NCBI GenBank assembly: GCA_023213315.1
Contig: JAKCPI010002458.1
Coordinates: 1 to 64,000 of the forward strand
Source: Euborellia annulipes
Taxonomy: Eukaryota; Arthropoda; Insecta; Dermaptera; Anisolabididae
DNA: 64,000 bases
Direction: 5' to 3'
Shown piece by piece: positions 21,429 to 32,535 of this stretch. Both the position numbers and the translations under genes were made by a program. Position 1 is the stretch's first letter, and every line of letters begins with the position of its first letter. Under the pieces are notes generated by a model that saw only the letters and a program-made list of their open reading frames with translations, searched no databases and was not told the DNA's origin.

Positions 21429-22935
21429 TTAGAGTAATCCTTGACGTTTGAGATCTTCATAGGTTTTTCGGTTAACGACATTTCCAAGCGAATCTTCATA
21501 TTCCTCTTCCTGTTCCGGTTGCCAACGTTGCTCTTGTTTTTGAGATTTTAATTTCTCCCAAAGAGCAAGTGCATCTTCAATCAGAGTTACATTGGCAAAA
21601 TGCGCGGTGTTTGGAATGCCAAGACAACGCATGCCATGAGCGTGTCTCCATTCAGCAAAATGTCGTTGAAAAGCTTTTGGACCTTTATAAGTAAAATTAC
21701 CACAAATTTCACAATTATAATTAATATTTAACCCGTGTAATTTATATAACCAATAGGGGATCGGTTTTCCATCCCATCCGAGAGGAAGATTTTTTTGGAT
21801 TATAGGGAATATCTTCTTCATCTTCCTCTTCGGTTTCGGTTGCGCTAGCTTCAGCTTCAGAATCATCTCTTTCAACTTCGGTACGGGCTTGTTTTCTTTG
21901 AACGTTTTCTTTGGTGGCTATACGCTGTTCATTTAATAATTCAGTCAGTTTATATACTTGTGCTTCTAAATAAGCAATTTCTTTTTGACGTTCGATTTCT
22001 TTTTTACAACCCTTTAATTTTCCTGGTTTATTTTTTGCAAACATCGATGGTTCTAAAGATCTTTTTCCTTTGGTACTAAAAAGTCTTTGAGCCCGTTCTT
22101 CTAAGGTCCCGCCACATTTAATCCCTAAAGCCAGCAGAGCTGATTTAAGTCGATCAAGACCTAAAGACGCTAATTCCTCCCAAGAAGAAAAGGGACTTAG
22201 ATCTAGATGCGCTCCGATGTGAGTTAGAGCACTTTCAGTTTCTTTAGGCCAACCAGGAAAAGTTCCATTTTCCCATTGATTAAAAAAAGAATTTTGTACA
22301 TTAATAATTTCTTCATCAAGATTTAATAAAGGTTTAACTCTTTGAATATAATCATGCAGATAATCCAAAAGTGCAATGAGATATTTCCGGTATTCTGAAT
22401 TTTTTCTATCTCTTGGAATATCAAATAAATGATCAAATGTTGTTAAATAAGTGATATAATCAACACGATCAATACCTTTAAGATTAATAAATTTTTCATA
22501 ACATTGATGAAGATCTAAATATTTACCATACCCTTCTTCATCTGTAAATTCAATAAGATTAGCTTGTTCTTCAGTTGGATTTTCTCTTAAATTTGCCAAT
22601 TCTTCAAATTCCACCGCCATTGGAACCATAATTTGATTTGGTATTCTTCTATAAAAATCCTTAATAGTTTTTAATCGACTATAAAATTCAAGAAATTCAT
22701 TAGGTCCGGAGAGTGCCGCGACTTCTTCTTTCCGTACACGATCTTTATCTTCATAAAGTTCTTTTAAATTAATAGAACTTTCGGTATAATTTTCCAAAAG
22801 AATTTTTAAACGATGATCCGAATTGATAACTTCACGAAACGTAGACTTTTTTTGAAGCATTTCTTTCACCATTGCATCCATTAATCGTTCTCTTTCCTCA
22901 AGATAACGTCGTTGTTGCTCTAATATTGTTTCCAT
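21429..22935 (-). CDS. SF3A3: Splicing factor 3A subunit 3 (SF3a60), with a 1-nt frameshift
   Basis: Subunit of SF3a, which joins U2 snRNP and helps branch-point recognition in the nucleus. The start is set at METILEQQ (22935), matching the family N-terminus; an in-frame ATG 69 nt upstream is rejected. Seen: the conserved N-terminal region with [14 protein letters not shown], a SAP-like segment at about residues 255-290, a charged coiled coil, and a C-terminal matrin-type zinc finger (C408, C411, H425, H431) followed by the invariant [11 protein letters not shown]. Reading is continuous to residue 381 (YNPK). There a run of seven A (T-run 21790-21796 on plus) shifts the frame; with six A the protein continues NLPLGWDG and totals 501 residues, the human length. 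The strong conservation downstream of the shift argues for an assembly error or a very recent lesion rather than an old pseudogene. No coding introns; AATTATTTTAG just before the ATG may be a 3' splice site of a 5' UTR intron. Confidence 0.95.
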
Positions 22936-23005
22936 TTTTATATCTAAAATAATTTTTAACAATAGTAAAAACATAACTGGAAGAGCCGAATGGGTATTTA
23001 ACATA

Positions 23006-23284
23006 CCATCTATTGAAATTGTATTGAGACTAAAGCCCGGTAGTTAGGCAGCCCAAATAGCAGCTTGTCTGCGTGAGAAATATCTTTTTCAAAGCAAGCA
23101 ATAGGGCGAACAGCCCTTTTTAAGAAAATAACCATAAAAATGTATCTTTTTAATATAAATTTCAAGATATATATCGAAATAAAAATTATCTCAATATTTA
23201 AATCAGAAAAAAAGTTTAGGGAGCTTGTACCATTTGGGCTGCCTAACCTCCGGGTTTTAGTCTTAATACTAGTGCAATAGATAG
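23006..23284. mobile_element. Tc1/mariner-like MITE next to the SF3A3 start
   Basis: Ends CCATCTATTG and CAATAGATAG are flanked by TA on both sides. A long subterminal inverted repeat includes GGTAGTTAGGCAGCCCAAAT. A second copy is at 35346-35540. It begins 71 bp upstream of the SF3A3 start codon, so it lies in the 5' UTR, its intron or the promoter. Confidence 0.8.
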
Positions 23285-24035
23285 TAATTGAATCGTTTAT
23301 TTCAGAAAGCACCTAAGTGCGCTTTTTTCAACTTTCGGAAAACTAAAAAATCTGGTGTGACTGGCGCACAGCACACAACTTTCTCTTACCTTCTGTAATC
23401 GAAAGTTATGTTCTGTGCTTGTCACACCAGATTTTTTGTGTCGACATGTATTTAGTTTCCGACAGTAGGGTACAATTGAATTCAAGATGTAAAATTTATA
23501 AGTATGGGAAAATATTTATATTTTGTTACCATGGCAACCATTTCTCGTATCTTCCCTATGAAATACAAGAGTAAAGTGGTCTTCAGAAGATTTCAATTGC
23601 AAAATGAGAATATACATTTTAAAGAGAATCTAAAAAATAATTGATTTTTGAATTTTAAAAAAAATCGTTGGAGCAAATTTTGAGAAAATCGAAAAAAACT
23701 GAAAAAGTACATCAGTAAAGTACTAGTACTCTTTGGCCGATTTTGATTAAAAGCTTATTTTTCCGGTCCCGGGGGGTGTTTAACTTAAATATAAAATTTC
23801 AACATCATAGCTCAATTCCTTCATGCTTAAAATTGAACACCCACCCACCCACCCACCCACACACCCACCCACCCACCCACAGACAGACCATGTCGCGAAA
23901 ACCACTTTTTTGGATTCAGGGGACCTCAAAACGTGAAGATCCATCAAAATCTCGACATCGAATTTTTGACATGAAACCAATACTTTCTCTCTATATATAT
24001 ATTACATATATACATAGGTAAGAGAAAGTAAAAAA
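23285..24035 (+). repeat. 0.69-kb hairpin-headed repeat, full length
   Basis: 23343-24035 is complete: hairpin head (23348-23433), GTGTCGACATGTATTTAG, the ATGGCAACCATTTCTC block, AGTACTAGTACTC, a (CA/CCCA)n tract at 23838-23880, CAGACAGACCATGTCGCG, and the tail hairpin TACTTTCTC...AGGTAAGAGAAAGTA. 23289-23320 carries a separate short motif (TTTCAGAAAGCACCTAAG) that recurs near 24568, 25598 and 25741. Confidence 0.8.
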
Positions 24036-24052
24036 ACTGTTTTGCAGCTTAA

Positions 24053-24435
24053 GGTGCGCGTCTCGGGGTACTAATTTTGGGACTTTCCAGCAGCCACAAT
24101 TTTGAAGCTGTCGACCTCAAATTTTTTTTAAATTAAAGCTATTTAAAATATCTACAACTTATAGAAGCCCTTTTTTTGATTTTCGAAAAAAAAAAAATTT
24201 TTTTAGATTAATGGCATTAAATAAAAGATATTTTAAAAAGGAGCTCTATAAGTTGTAGATAATTAAATTAGTAATCATTGTGTTAAAAAATAATTAATTT
24301 TTTGCCTTTAATTAATTAGCTGGAAAGCCTAGAATGAAATGGAACAAGTTGCGTGTTGTCCAATGGGGGAACACTAACGCCATCTGGTGCCGCCTCGAGT
24401 CAATCGTGTTTTAACGGTTTTCCGAGACGCGCACC
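24053..24435. mobile_element. MITE with TTAA target duplication, copy 1
   Basis: Termini GGTGCGCGTCTCGG and CCGAGACGCGCACC are perfect inverted repeats flanked by TTAA (24049-24052 and 24436-24439), as in piggyBac- or Kolobok-type insertions. A second, inverted copy is in an MFSD6 intron (42536-42918). No coding content. Confidence 0.85.
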
Positions 24436-24736
24436 TTAAGTATAGGTCTAGTCTTCTTCAAATATTTTTTTTACCAAATCAAAAACATGCTATTGGAATA
24501 ATCTATTTAAAAAATTATTTTTTTTCCTTTAAGTTTTTGAGTAATTAATTTTTGAAAAAATTGCACTTAGGTGGTTTCTGCAATAAAGGAGTGATTTTTT
24601 AAAAATTATTATTGAAATTAAGTCAAACCATTAATTTTTACCTGTTTTGGTATCAAAGGTAAGTAACAGACACACTTAAGTATAAAAAAAAGAGTTTTGA
24701 CTATGCCTAAATCGAAAAATACAAGTAGACTACACG

Positions 24737-25252
24737 CAGTGGCGGCTCGCCCATAAGGACTCTCGGACGCCGCCCCTCCTAAAGATTTGAAAAAGTAAAA
24801 AATAATTAAACACCCATTCAATTATAATTATACATCTAACTAACCAAAGTGTTTTATCAGTCGCGTACATCGAAAATATAGGGAAAAAACAGGCAAAAAT
24901 AGCGCGAAAAGTGCGTATTTATAGCCGTCGGACGCTGTCCTGAACGCCCCAATCCATCAACATGCAGTTATACGGAGAGAGGTGTGGTGGGGGCTGCTGG
25001 TGCTATGACGCGTGTAAGCTTGAGCCGAATGGGAGCTTTGGGACGCCGTCCGAGCATGCGCAGAGCGAAGCATCAGCTAGTCGCCGTACAGCGCGCCGGC
25101 GTTCCTTAACTTTTTAACCGCATTCTAAGTATTTAACGAATGTGTGATTGGTATGTAGTGTGATTTAGTGTGTATGGTTTAGTGTTCTCTTGGGAGCCCC
25201 CCAGACCCCCTGTGGTGCGCCCCCCGGGCATTAAACTCACGAGCCGCCACTG
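24737..25252. mobile_element. hAT-type non-autonomous element with perfect 8-bp TSD
   Basis: Termini CAGTGGCGGCTCG and CGAGCCGCCACTG are inverted repeats flanked by actacacg (24729-24736 and 25253-25260). The element is 516 bp, with GC-rich ends and no transposase. It splits an older repeat that carries the small frame at 25272-25412. Confidence 0.9.
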
Positions 25253-25271
25253 ACTACACGCTATAGTATGT

Positions 25272-25412
25272 CTATATACACAGCGAATATACAGAGATGT
25301 ACTGCAGTCCTTTGAGTCTAGCATTCCGAATAATGTTCCGTTTGTATTTTTCTTCGTGCACAACTCCACGCCTACGCCTGGGATTAGGTTCATCATCTGA
25401 ACTATCCGACAT
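25272..25412 (-). CDS. Short acidic/basic ORF, probably a broken mobile-element protein
   Basis: A 46-residue frame starts MSDSSDDEPNPRRRRG and continues with a basic HEEKYKRNIIRNARLKG segment, then stops. The acidic start followed by a basic KRN-R-ARLKG block resembles the N-termini of proteins encoded by repeats in arthropod genomes, but I cannot name the family. The frame is truncated just before the hAT insertion at 24737-25252. Function unknown. Confidence 0.3.
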   Translation of the reverse strand: MSDSSDDEPNPRRRRGVVHEEKYKRNIIRNARLKGLQYISVYSLCI

Positions 25413-26924
25413 GGCTTAAGAACTATATAATGTAATAATAAACAACAAAATAACACCTAATTTTCACATAAAACTAACGAAAACTAAGTACTCAGTGTTA
25501 GGTAACCTTTGAATCAAACCAGCGAGTCACAAAACACGTGATGTCTACAGGGCACGAGTGAAATTTACCGCAGAAAGAACCTAAGCGACGGCGCTTAGGT
25601 TGTTTCTGAAATAAACGGATTATTTTCAAGGCTGCCAAATAGCATTGCTGATGAGGAACATTGGTTATTTCGGGACTAAAAGATGTATTTACCTTTAAAT
25701 TGTACATTAGCACCAAAAACACATTTTTTGAAATTTTGTCCCTTAGGTGCTTTCTGAAATAAACGATTCAATTGTATATGATTGAGATCTGCTAAAATTA
25801 ACATGTGATTTTTTAATAAATGTATTCAACTCTGAGAAACGCTGGGGGTGAAACGAGAGCCGGGAGTGCGTTAATTTAAATTACATTAAATAGGCTACAA
25901 GCCTTTTTACATCATCTGACTACATCACCATTAATATTACATCTACATTATGAAGAAATACTTGGATAGCCCAAGAACATTTGACCGACTATTAGGTCTT
26001 GATTCAAATGATAAGAGGTAGGCCTACAATTCCTTCTAAATTTATACTTGAGTCAAACTTTATCATAATATTTCAGAGTGACTGGGTTTGTGTCGAAAAT
26101 TTGAGCTAGAGAAATTAAATCCCAAAGAGACCAGGCTTAAAATCAGCATAGTGTAAATTTAATTATATTTTCAATCTCTATCTCTTACTAGTATAGTATA
26201 TGGTAAAAAAGACTTTGTGTATCTCACTAGTTCAAATATATAATAAGTTAATGAACAAGTAAAGAATAAAAAATATTTACCTATGGATGAGATCTTGTAT
26301 ACTATTTCGTGATTTAGTACCAATGTTCTAGAAGAGCCAGAGATGGTTCAGATCCAAAGACATCAACCAGATAAGTTACTCGAATAACAATTTCTTTATG
26401 TTAAAAATAAAGTGAAAATACCAACTGGATAGGAAGATTTTAGGGTTGGATCTAAAATAATAATATGTATGATGTAATGAGTATTCAAAAATCAATACTA
26501 CCTGTCTATTTAAAGATGATTAGTAGTTTAGTAGATATATATTTAATCAAATACCTTTATTTTGAAGTATATAGTTAAATTTTGTTTATAAAATATACTT
26601 TTTTTAATGAGAAAATAGAACCTGTAAGTTTCACAAGATGGAGTTTCTGAAATATTTCAATTAGTTCAAAGAGTATACTCTTTGTATACTCTTTGGTTCG
26701 GATTTATAAGAACGAATCAGGAACGATTCTTTAAAAACAAAAACAAAAAAAAAACTATCAAATAGGAAGTTGGTCATCTTTTTAAAACTTTTAATTTGAG
26801 AGAATTGATTAATGAATAGTCCTCTGCCCCCTATGATTAAATCTATAATAAATTTTGTCAAGTCCTAATGTGCTAGTTGTGTGAAATTTTTATTTAGTTC
26901 TTGATCGCAGAGAATAGTTGAGGT
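25413..26924. other. Intergenic with short repeat motif copies
   Basis: Contains two copies of CTTAGGTGCTTTCTGAAATA-like sequence (about 25598 and 25741), also seen near 23289 and 24568, and a small CCTAAGCG/CGCTTAGG inverted repeat (about 25579-25600). The rest is AT-rich without recognisable genes. Confidence 0.4.
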
Positions 26925-27250
26925 AGAGAGGTCATACCATCCTTGTTAAGGTTTTGGCCAGGTTTTCCTTAACAGCTTAAGGCGAATGTCGGGATGGCTA
27001 ATGCGACGTTTACTCCTGGTCTCGTGGCTTGCGCGAATTTTTTTTTTTTTGATAATTGTTTTTTTTTTATATCTTTCGATGGAAATGCATGAACATGTTG
27101 ATTGTTAATGAGCATACATTTCTATTTATTTATTTTGTTTTATTTTTTTTTTTCTTTTTTCCTTTTGTTTTGTTGTATTTGTTAGACCTAGCCACCGAGG
27201 ACTGGTGCCTCTAAGCGGGTCGTAATAAATTTATTTATTTATTATTATTT
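26925..27250 (+). mobile_element. Probable LINE 3' end
   Basis: Holds a unique-looking segment (TTTTGGCCAGGTTTTCC, CGTTTACTCCTGGTCTCGTG) followed by T-rich DNA and a terminal AATAAATTTATTTATTTATT-type tail, the usual 3' structure of arthropod non-LTR retrotransposons. No coding part remains. Assigned by look only. Confidence 0.4.
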
Positions 27251-28509
27251 TATTTATAAAATTTTGAAAAATTTATTTCTAAAATTGAAAAATTTATTTA
27301 ATTGTACAGAGCTTATTCTAGATTTATCCATTAACTTATGATTGTCAAGCTCTCTCTCAATCTTTATTTTTTAATTGTTTCTCATATAACACTTATATTT
27401 TTATTTGAATTTTTATTTAATTTCCAGGGCGGTATCTCCATTTCATAAAAATTAAATAAAAATACAAAGTAGTAAGCAAGATCAACTTGTTATTTTATTA
27501 TTTAATATTATATTATATTTAATAATTTATTTCAAATTGCTTAATTTATTTGAATTAGAGAAACAGTCTTTATTATTTAAAAACATCAGATTGAATAATA
27601 TTTAAAAAAGAGGTCATCAAAGGTAATTTTATTGAATTTAATATATTTTAATTAATTATATCTAATAAATACATTTTGAATTTAATCAGGTGTTAATAAA
27701 AGGACAACTTTATTTGATTATATCATATCAAGAAAGGTTAAAAAAATAACCAAAGAAATTATTCTCAAAAAGGGAAATAGAAATTCTACTTCAAGATTAT
27801 TATAAATTGGTAAGTTAGGCGGAAATATCTTTCTAACTTTAATATTTGTGCTTCATACCCAAAGGCCACGAGCCTGGCAATAGCTTTATTTCTTTTTAAT
27901 TTTGACCCCCATAAGAGAAAGTAAAGGATAGCTTTTTACAAAAAGAAAATAAAGATTTTTTAGAAAAAGATGTTTATTACCAAGACTACCTTGCTCTCCT
28001 CTCATACAGGCAGAACAAGTTGATCTTTATCTTGTATATAAATAATTTTGGTTCATAGGAACCTATACTATTATTTTGCTTGCTAGTAGACCTGATTTAT
28101 TGAAGATACTGATTCGATCTTTGGACCATCATGCTTATTTTAATTTTTCAAAATCTTTATTTTTATACTTCTCTTTCCCATTTATCACCTAAATCTTGAT
28201 TTTTGTTAATCAATTGCCCATTCTAATAGAATACTTATGCGAAATTTCATAAAGTAATGGTTGTTGATTTTGCAAAGTTGTCCAAGATTCAAAACTCCCT
28301 AATAAGAAATCCCCCTTACTGAGGAAGGCTGACAGCATTGGCGGTCGAAACCAGCAAGAAGAAAAAATATTGCCCCCACCCTTGTACCATTATAATGGTC
28401 CAATGTTTACCAAAAGCTTTTCACTTCTTGGTCTTTACCTCTAGCTTATGTGTGCAAAATCAAATATTGCAAAATATAAATTCTATATTTTGTTTTTACT
28501 AGAATGAAA
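27251..28509. other. AT-rich intergenic; one hammerhead-like hairpin
   Basis: No gene. At 28319-28350 the motif CTGAGGA, a 5-bp stem with two G-T pairs, and GAAACC form a hairpin of the type seen in the palindromic elements, here without an evident palindrome. Confidence 0.4.
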
Positions 28510-28870
28510 AGATCTCATTCATCTCTTCCTAATATATCTCCAGTTCTGGGTGGTTCACATTCACAACAAAAGATCTTAATTTCGATGCCGAGGACACATA
28601 AAAGAAGATGGGCTTAGCAGTGGAGAGAGATAGTAGAGGGAGCAGATCCTCGACCGATCCCACACCTCGAATAAAGCCCATGTAGTGGCTTCTAAAGGGA
28701 GAATACCGGGGACACTCCACAATAATCTGAAACAGAGACTCATTCCTGTTCTTCCTGATTTATTTTGTATACGTTTCTATGGAGGGATAATTTCAGTTGG
28801 CGTTTGCTAGAAAGTCTAATTTGGGCCAGGCATCTTTTCGTGTTAAAGCACAAATTCCACCCAAGATATT
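28510..28870 (-). pseudogene. Non-LTR retrotransposon C-terminal remnant
   Basis: A minus-strand frame (28529-28720 plus upstream codons) contains 'ESLFQIIVECPRY', matching the H/x-I-L-x-ECPxY zinc-knuckle-like block found after the reverse transcriptase domain of many LINE ORF2 proteins. Stops and shifts break it upstream. Confidence 0.4.
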
Positions 28871-29493
28871 CCTGAGTTATTTATTTATTATACTGCTTTT
28901 ATATCCGCAGCTAATAGCAGAGGTTCAGAGTTGCATTTCATTGAGTACATTTTATCCACATTCTTATGTATAAGTAACCAATAAACCAACAAGAAAAAAA
29001 CAAAAAAGCAAAACAAAGAAAAAGTGGAGACAATACCAGGTTACATATTCTATATCAGGGGCGTATATAGAACTTATTTTTAAATATCCCCCCTCATCTA
29101 CAAAAAATATTTTTAAAATACCGGATATACTTGAGCCCCGAGGGCCCCTCTCAAAGAAATTTTTTTTTTTTTAATCCAAATTTTTCCGTTTTCACCTAAG
29201 CCCTGAGAGCCCCTGACCTCTCAAAGACAAAAGTTTTACTAAAAAAATGATTATATAATTAGGAGAATTTTTAATTATAGACCACATTTTTGTATTATTT
29301 ATTAAAAATATATAAATACTGTACAACGTTTCGACTGCTTATTCTGCAGCCGTTATGAAGTACTGTGCACTTGCTCCGACTCAAGTGAACTGACTGCATC
29401 TCTATCTTATTAATTTAACATTACAGCTATAAATTGCGTTTTGTAATAATTTCTATATCTTGAATTAATTTGTTGTTTTTTCTTCTTTTTTAG
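28871..29493 (+). other. Upstream region of NCBP1
   Basis: Includes a hAT-like left end (CAGGGGCGTATATAGAA, 29057), an A/T-rich stretch, and a Penelope-like box near 29325-29375 (complement GCAGTCGAAACGTTG). It ends in a strong polypyrimidine tract and TTTTTTAG (to 29493), a likely 3' splice site of a 5' UTR intron 8 nt before the NCBP1 start codon. Confidence 0.45.
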
Positions 29494-29501
29494 AACTTGA
29501 A

Positions 29502-31796
29502 ATGAGCCGAAGACGACGTCGTTATTTTGAAATATGGGAGGATAATCAAGTCTTGGCAAAAAGACCGAAACGCTTAAACCATCATGAAAGTATAGAACAA
29601 AATATCGAAGAATTGATGATAAAATTAAGTCTTGATCATAATTTAATAGAAAGCAATCTTGAAAATTTAGTTAGCGTTCTAGAAGAGGATTTAACCATCT
29701 ATCATCAGAAAATTAAAGAGATTTTTATAAACTGCGCATTAAAAATGCCCGATAAATGCACGATTTATACAACACTCATTGGATTGTTGAATTTAAAAAA
29801 TCCAAATTTCTCTGGACAAGTTATTGAAGCTATTTTGATGAATTTCCGACAATCTTTGGAATTATGCAAATGGAATCAAGCAAAATATCTCTTAAGATTT
29901 TTAGCGGATTTGGTTAATTGCAATACGATACAAATCGCATCGTTTATGCAATTTCTTGATTATATTATAGATAATATTGGAAAGGAGACTGGACCTCAAG
30001 TTCGAAAGGATGCTTATGCTTATCTGGTTCTTTCATGCTTACCCTGGGTTGGTAAAACACTTTACGAGAAAAAAGAGAAATCTTTTGAACGTATGCTAGT
30101 TAATATTCAAGTTTATTTAGGAAAACGCAAGAAAAAGTTTGTCCCCTTGATTCAAGTCTTTAGCAATGAAAATTTGCATATTCAAGAGGATTTTCTTGAT
30201 TGTCTCCTTGCACAGATTTTAAAATTAAAACAGGATAAATGGGTGGACGGACATATTTTCCGGCCTTATTTGCATTATGAACGAATTCTCGCTCAGGGAT
30301 TTCAATATAAACTTCCGTTAGTTCTTCCACCGCCTCATCGAGATTCGTACGAATATCCACTACCAAAAATAGTTTTTCGACTATTTGACTACACCGATTG
30401 TCCAGAAGAACCTGCGCTTCCTGGAGCGCATACTATCCATCGTTATCTTATAGAAGAGCATTTGGATTTTATCCTAGAAACGTTTCATTTGGAGAGAAAA
30501 GATTGCGCAAGAGAAATGTTGAATGTTTATTATAAAGATAAAGTGCCATTGAATTATTGCATTGTTGAAGTAATATTTGCTGATTTATTTAATTTACCTA
30601 AAAGTCGCTTTTTAGAAATCGCTTACGGTTCAATTTTAATTGAACTCTGTAAACAAGATACAACATCAATGCCGCAAATTTTAGCTCAAGCGACGGAAAT
30701 TATTTTTATGAGAATTCCTACTATGAATCTTGAATGTTTGGAAAGATTTATTAATTGGTTTTCTTATCATTTAAGTAATTTCAATTTTGAATGGACTTGG
30801 GATAGTTGGAGCAATTCAGCAAGTCTACATCGTGAAGAAATGCAACCGAAATTTTTACGAGAAACTTTTGAAAAAATTCTACGTTTGTCGTATTATAAAA
30901 AAATTAAAGATATTATACCTGATATTTTTAAAGATCTACTTCCTAACGAGCCTGTTGCGAATTTTAAATTTTTAAATAATCCACAAGATTTGGCACAATT
31001 GATGGCGGAGAAGACGTCACCACCGGACGAGGTTATAGCTTTTTTCGAACAACAACAACAACATTTGGACATACCAACGAAATTAGATATTTTTATGCAT
31101 TATTTATTAAATTTAGGCACTAAAACGTTTACACATACGTTTAGCGCAATTTCAAAATATTTCCCTGTGATGAAATATTTTAGTAAAACCCAAGAGAATC
31201 ATTTGATGATTTTAGAGAGTGTCTTTGAATTTTGGAAATTCAACCATCAAAAATTGGTAGTGATCATTATGAAACTACTCAAAATACAAATCATCACTTG
31301 TACGTCTGTTATTAATTGGATTTTTTCAGACAAAATGAAAGATGAATTTATGAAAGGATACATCTGGGAAATTTTACATTCAACTATCAAACATACAAAT
31401 AATGTAATAACAATTAAACAAACTCAATACGAAAAAGCATTGAAAAGTTTCCAATCGGATCCAGATTATCAATCTGGAAACATTTCACAAAATAATCTCC
31501 AGCAAATTCTAGATACAATTGAATTAGCTAAAGCTGATAAGAAAAATCTTCTTCTTAGCGTTTTTCAAAATATTATTAATCTTATAACCAATCATTTGAA
31601 TTATTGCGAACAAAATGGCAAAGATTTTACTTCGTATTGGTATCGATACACCATGGGAAGATTGAAGCAAATGTTTCTCACATACTACTATGAAATTAAT
31701 CTTTATTTATCTATTTTTGAAATGGATATTTTTGATGAAAATTTAGATATAAATATACTTATAGTTTTTAAACAGTTTCTGTCATTAAAGGAATGA
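29502..31796 (+). CDS. NCBP1: Nuclear cap-binding protein subunit 1 (CBP80), intronless
   Basis: Large scaffold subunit of the nuclear cap-binding complex; with NCBP2 it binds the m7G cap and promotes splicing, 3' processing and export. The 764 residues compare with about 790 in human. The start MSRRRR matches the family MSRRR start and is followed by a basic KRPKR nuclear-localisation-like patch. Family blocks in order: IYTTLIGLLN, the MIF4G-type helical region with VRKDAYAYLVLSCLPWVGK-like sequence, KWVDGHIFRPYL, FRLFDYTD, PLNYCIVEVIFADLF, LAQATEIIFMR, RFINWFSYHLSNF, WEILHSTIKH, and a C-terminal NLITNHL...FLSLKE. The frame is unbroken over 2.3 kb, which is unusual because animal NCBP1 genes normally have many introns. 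A polypyrimidine tract and TAG end 8 nt before the ATG, suggesting a 5' UTR intron. It could be a retrogene or the product of intron loss. Confidence 0.97.
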   Translation: MSRRRRRYFEIWEDNQVLAKRPKRLNHHESIEQNIEELMIKLSLDHNLIESNLENLVSVLEEDLTIYHQKIKEIFINCALKMPDKCTIYTTLIGLLNLKNPNFSGQVIEAILMNFRQSLELCKWNQAKYLLRFLADLVNCNTIQIASFMQFLDYIIDNIGKETGPQVRKDAYAYLVLSCLPWVGKTLYEKKEKSFERMLVNIQVYLGKRKKKFVPLIQVFSNENLHIQEDFLDCLLAQILKLKQDKWVDGHIFRPYLHYERILAQGFQYKLPLVLPPPHRDSYEYPLPKIVFRLFDYTDCPEEPALPGAHTIHRYLIEEHLDFILETFHLERKDCAREMLNVYYKDKVPLNYCIVEVIFADLFNLPKSRFLEIAYGSILIELCKQDTTSMPQILAQATEIIFMRIPTMNLECLERFINWFSYHLSNFNFEWTWDSWSNSASLHREEMQPKFLRETFEKILRLSYYKKIKDIIPDIFKDLLPNEPVANFKFLNNPQDLAQLMAEKTSPPDEVIAFFEQQQQHLDIPTKLDIFMHYLLNLGTKTFTHTFSAISKYFPVMKYFSKTQENHLMILESVFEFWKFNHQKLVVIIMKLLKIQIITCTSVINWIFSDKMKDEFMKGYIWEILHSTIKHTNNVITIKQTQYEKALKSFQSDPDYQSGNISQNNLQQILDTIELAKADKKNLLLSVFQNIINLITNHLNYCEQNGKDFTSYWYRYTMGRLKQMFLTYYYEINLYLSIFEMDIFDENLDINILIVFKQFLSLKE

Positions 31797-31848
31797 ATAA
31801 TTAATAATGTTACTTATATCCCAGTTTGTGTACTCATAACTTAAACTC

Positions 31849-31854
31849 AATAAA
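31849..31854 (+). terminator. NCBP1 polyadenylation signal
   Basis: AATAAA lies 52 nt after the NCBP1 stop codon, in the usual position for the signal that directs 3' end cleavage. Confidence 0.7.
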
Positions 31855-32522
31855 TACCAATTTTCTTTGTAAACATTTATTTCTTAATTCTTTAAAATAT
31901 ACACCACCAACAAAATAGGGTTTCTCGAGTGTGGAAGTGGCTGTGATTGGTAGATTTGAACAATGGCAGGAAGGAGTGTCTCTAAATCAATGAAACTACC
32001 AAAAATTCGCTTTGCCCAAACTGTTCATTACTTTCCAGCTTGCTGCTTCTCTTATTTATTTATCATGATAATTTTTTCTTTGTGATAATATAATTTTTTT
32101 TATTACATTGGTCCGTCGTCCCCGTTTGACGACTCGATACGCAAAGGCGCATTAGCAATATCATTTATAATTTCTAACCTGTTAAACTGTTATTCTATTT
32201 AAATAAATATAGATTTATTAAAAATATATAGGCTTAATAATATGACAGATCAAAACCTGTTCAAGTGGCCAGAAAATGAAATAACAAAATTTCTAAAAAA
32301 AATATCCTGAATTATGGGACACAAAAAATAAAAATTACATGAAAAGAAATATCAGACAAAATGCATTAAAAAATTTTTTGTTGAATTTGTTGTTTAATCA
32401 TATTTATTTTACGATTTGACATATTGTTGCGAAGTTTCTTGAAGGGCAACGGTTAAAATAGAAAAATGCCAGGAAGGTTTTCGGCAGCCCGGCCGGGTTG
32501 AATTTGTTGTTTGCTAGCCATA
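31855..32522. other. Intergenic, partly unique
   Basis: 31915-32165 is non-repetitive and slightly GC-richer, with no coding potential recognised. The rest is AT-rich. Confidence 0.4.
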
Positions 32523-32535
32523 TTTATTTTACAAT

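Noticed and set aside
21742..21875. Separate second gene start inside SF3A3 (MKEMILKLK...)
   Set aside because: This Met lies in the wrong frame upstream of the frameshift and its first 28 codons are not SF3A3-like. The downstream part is simply the shifted C-terminus.
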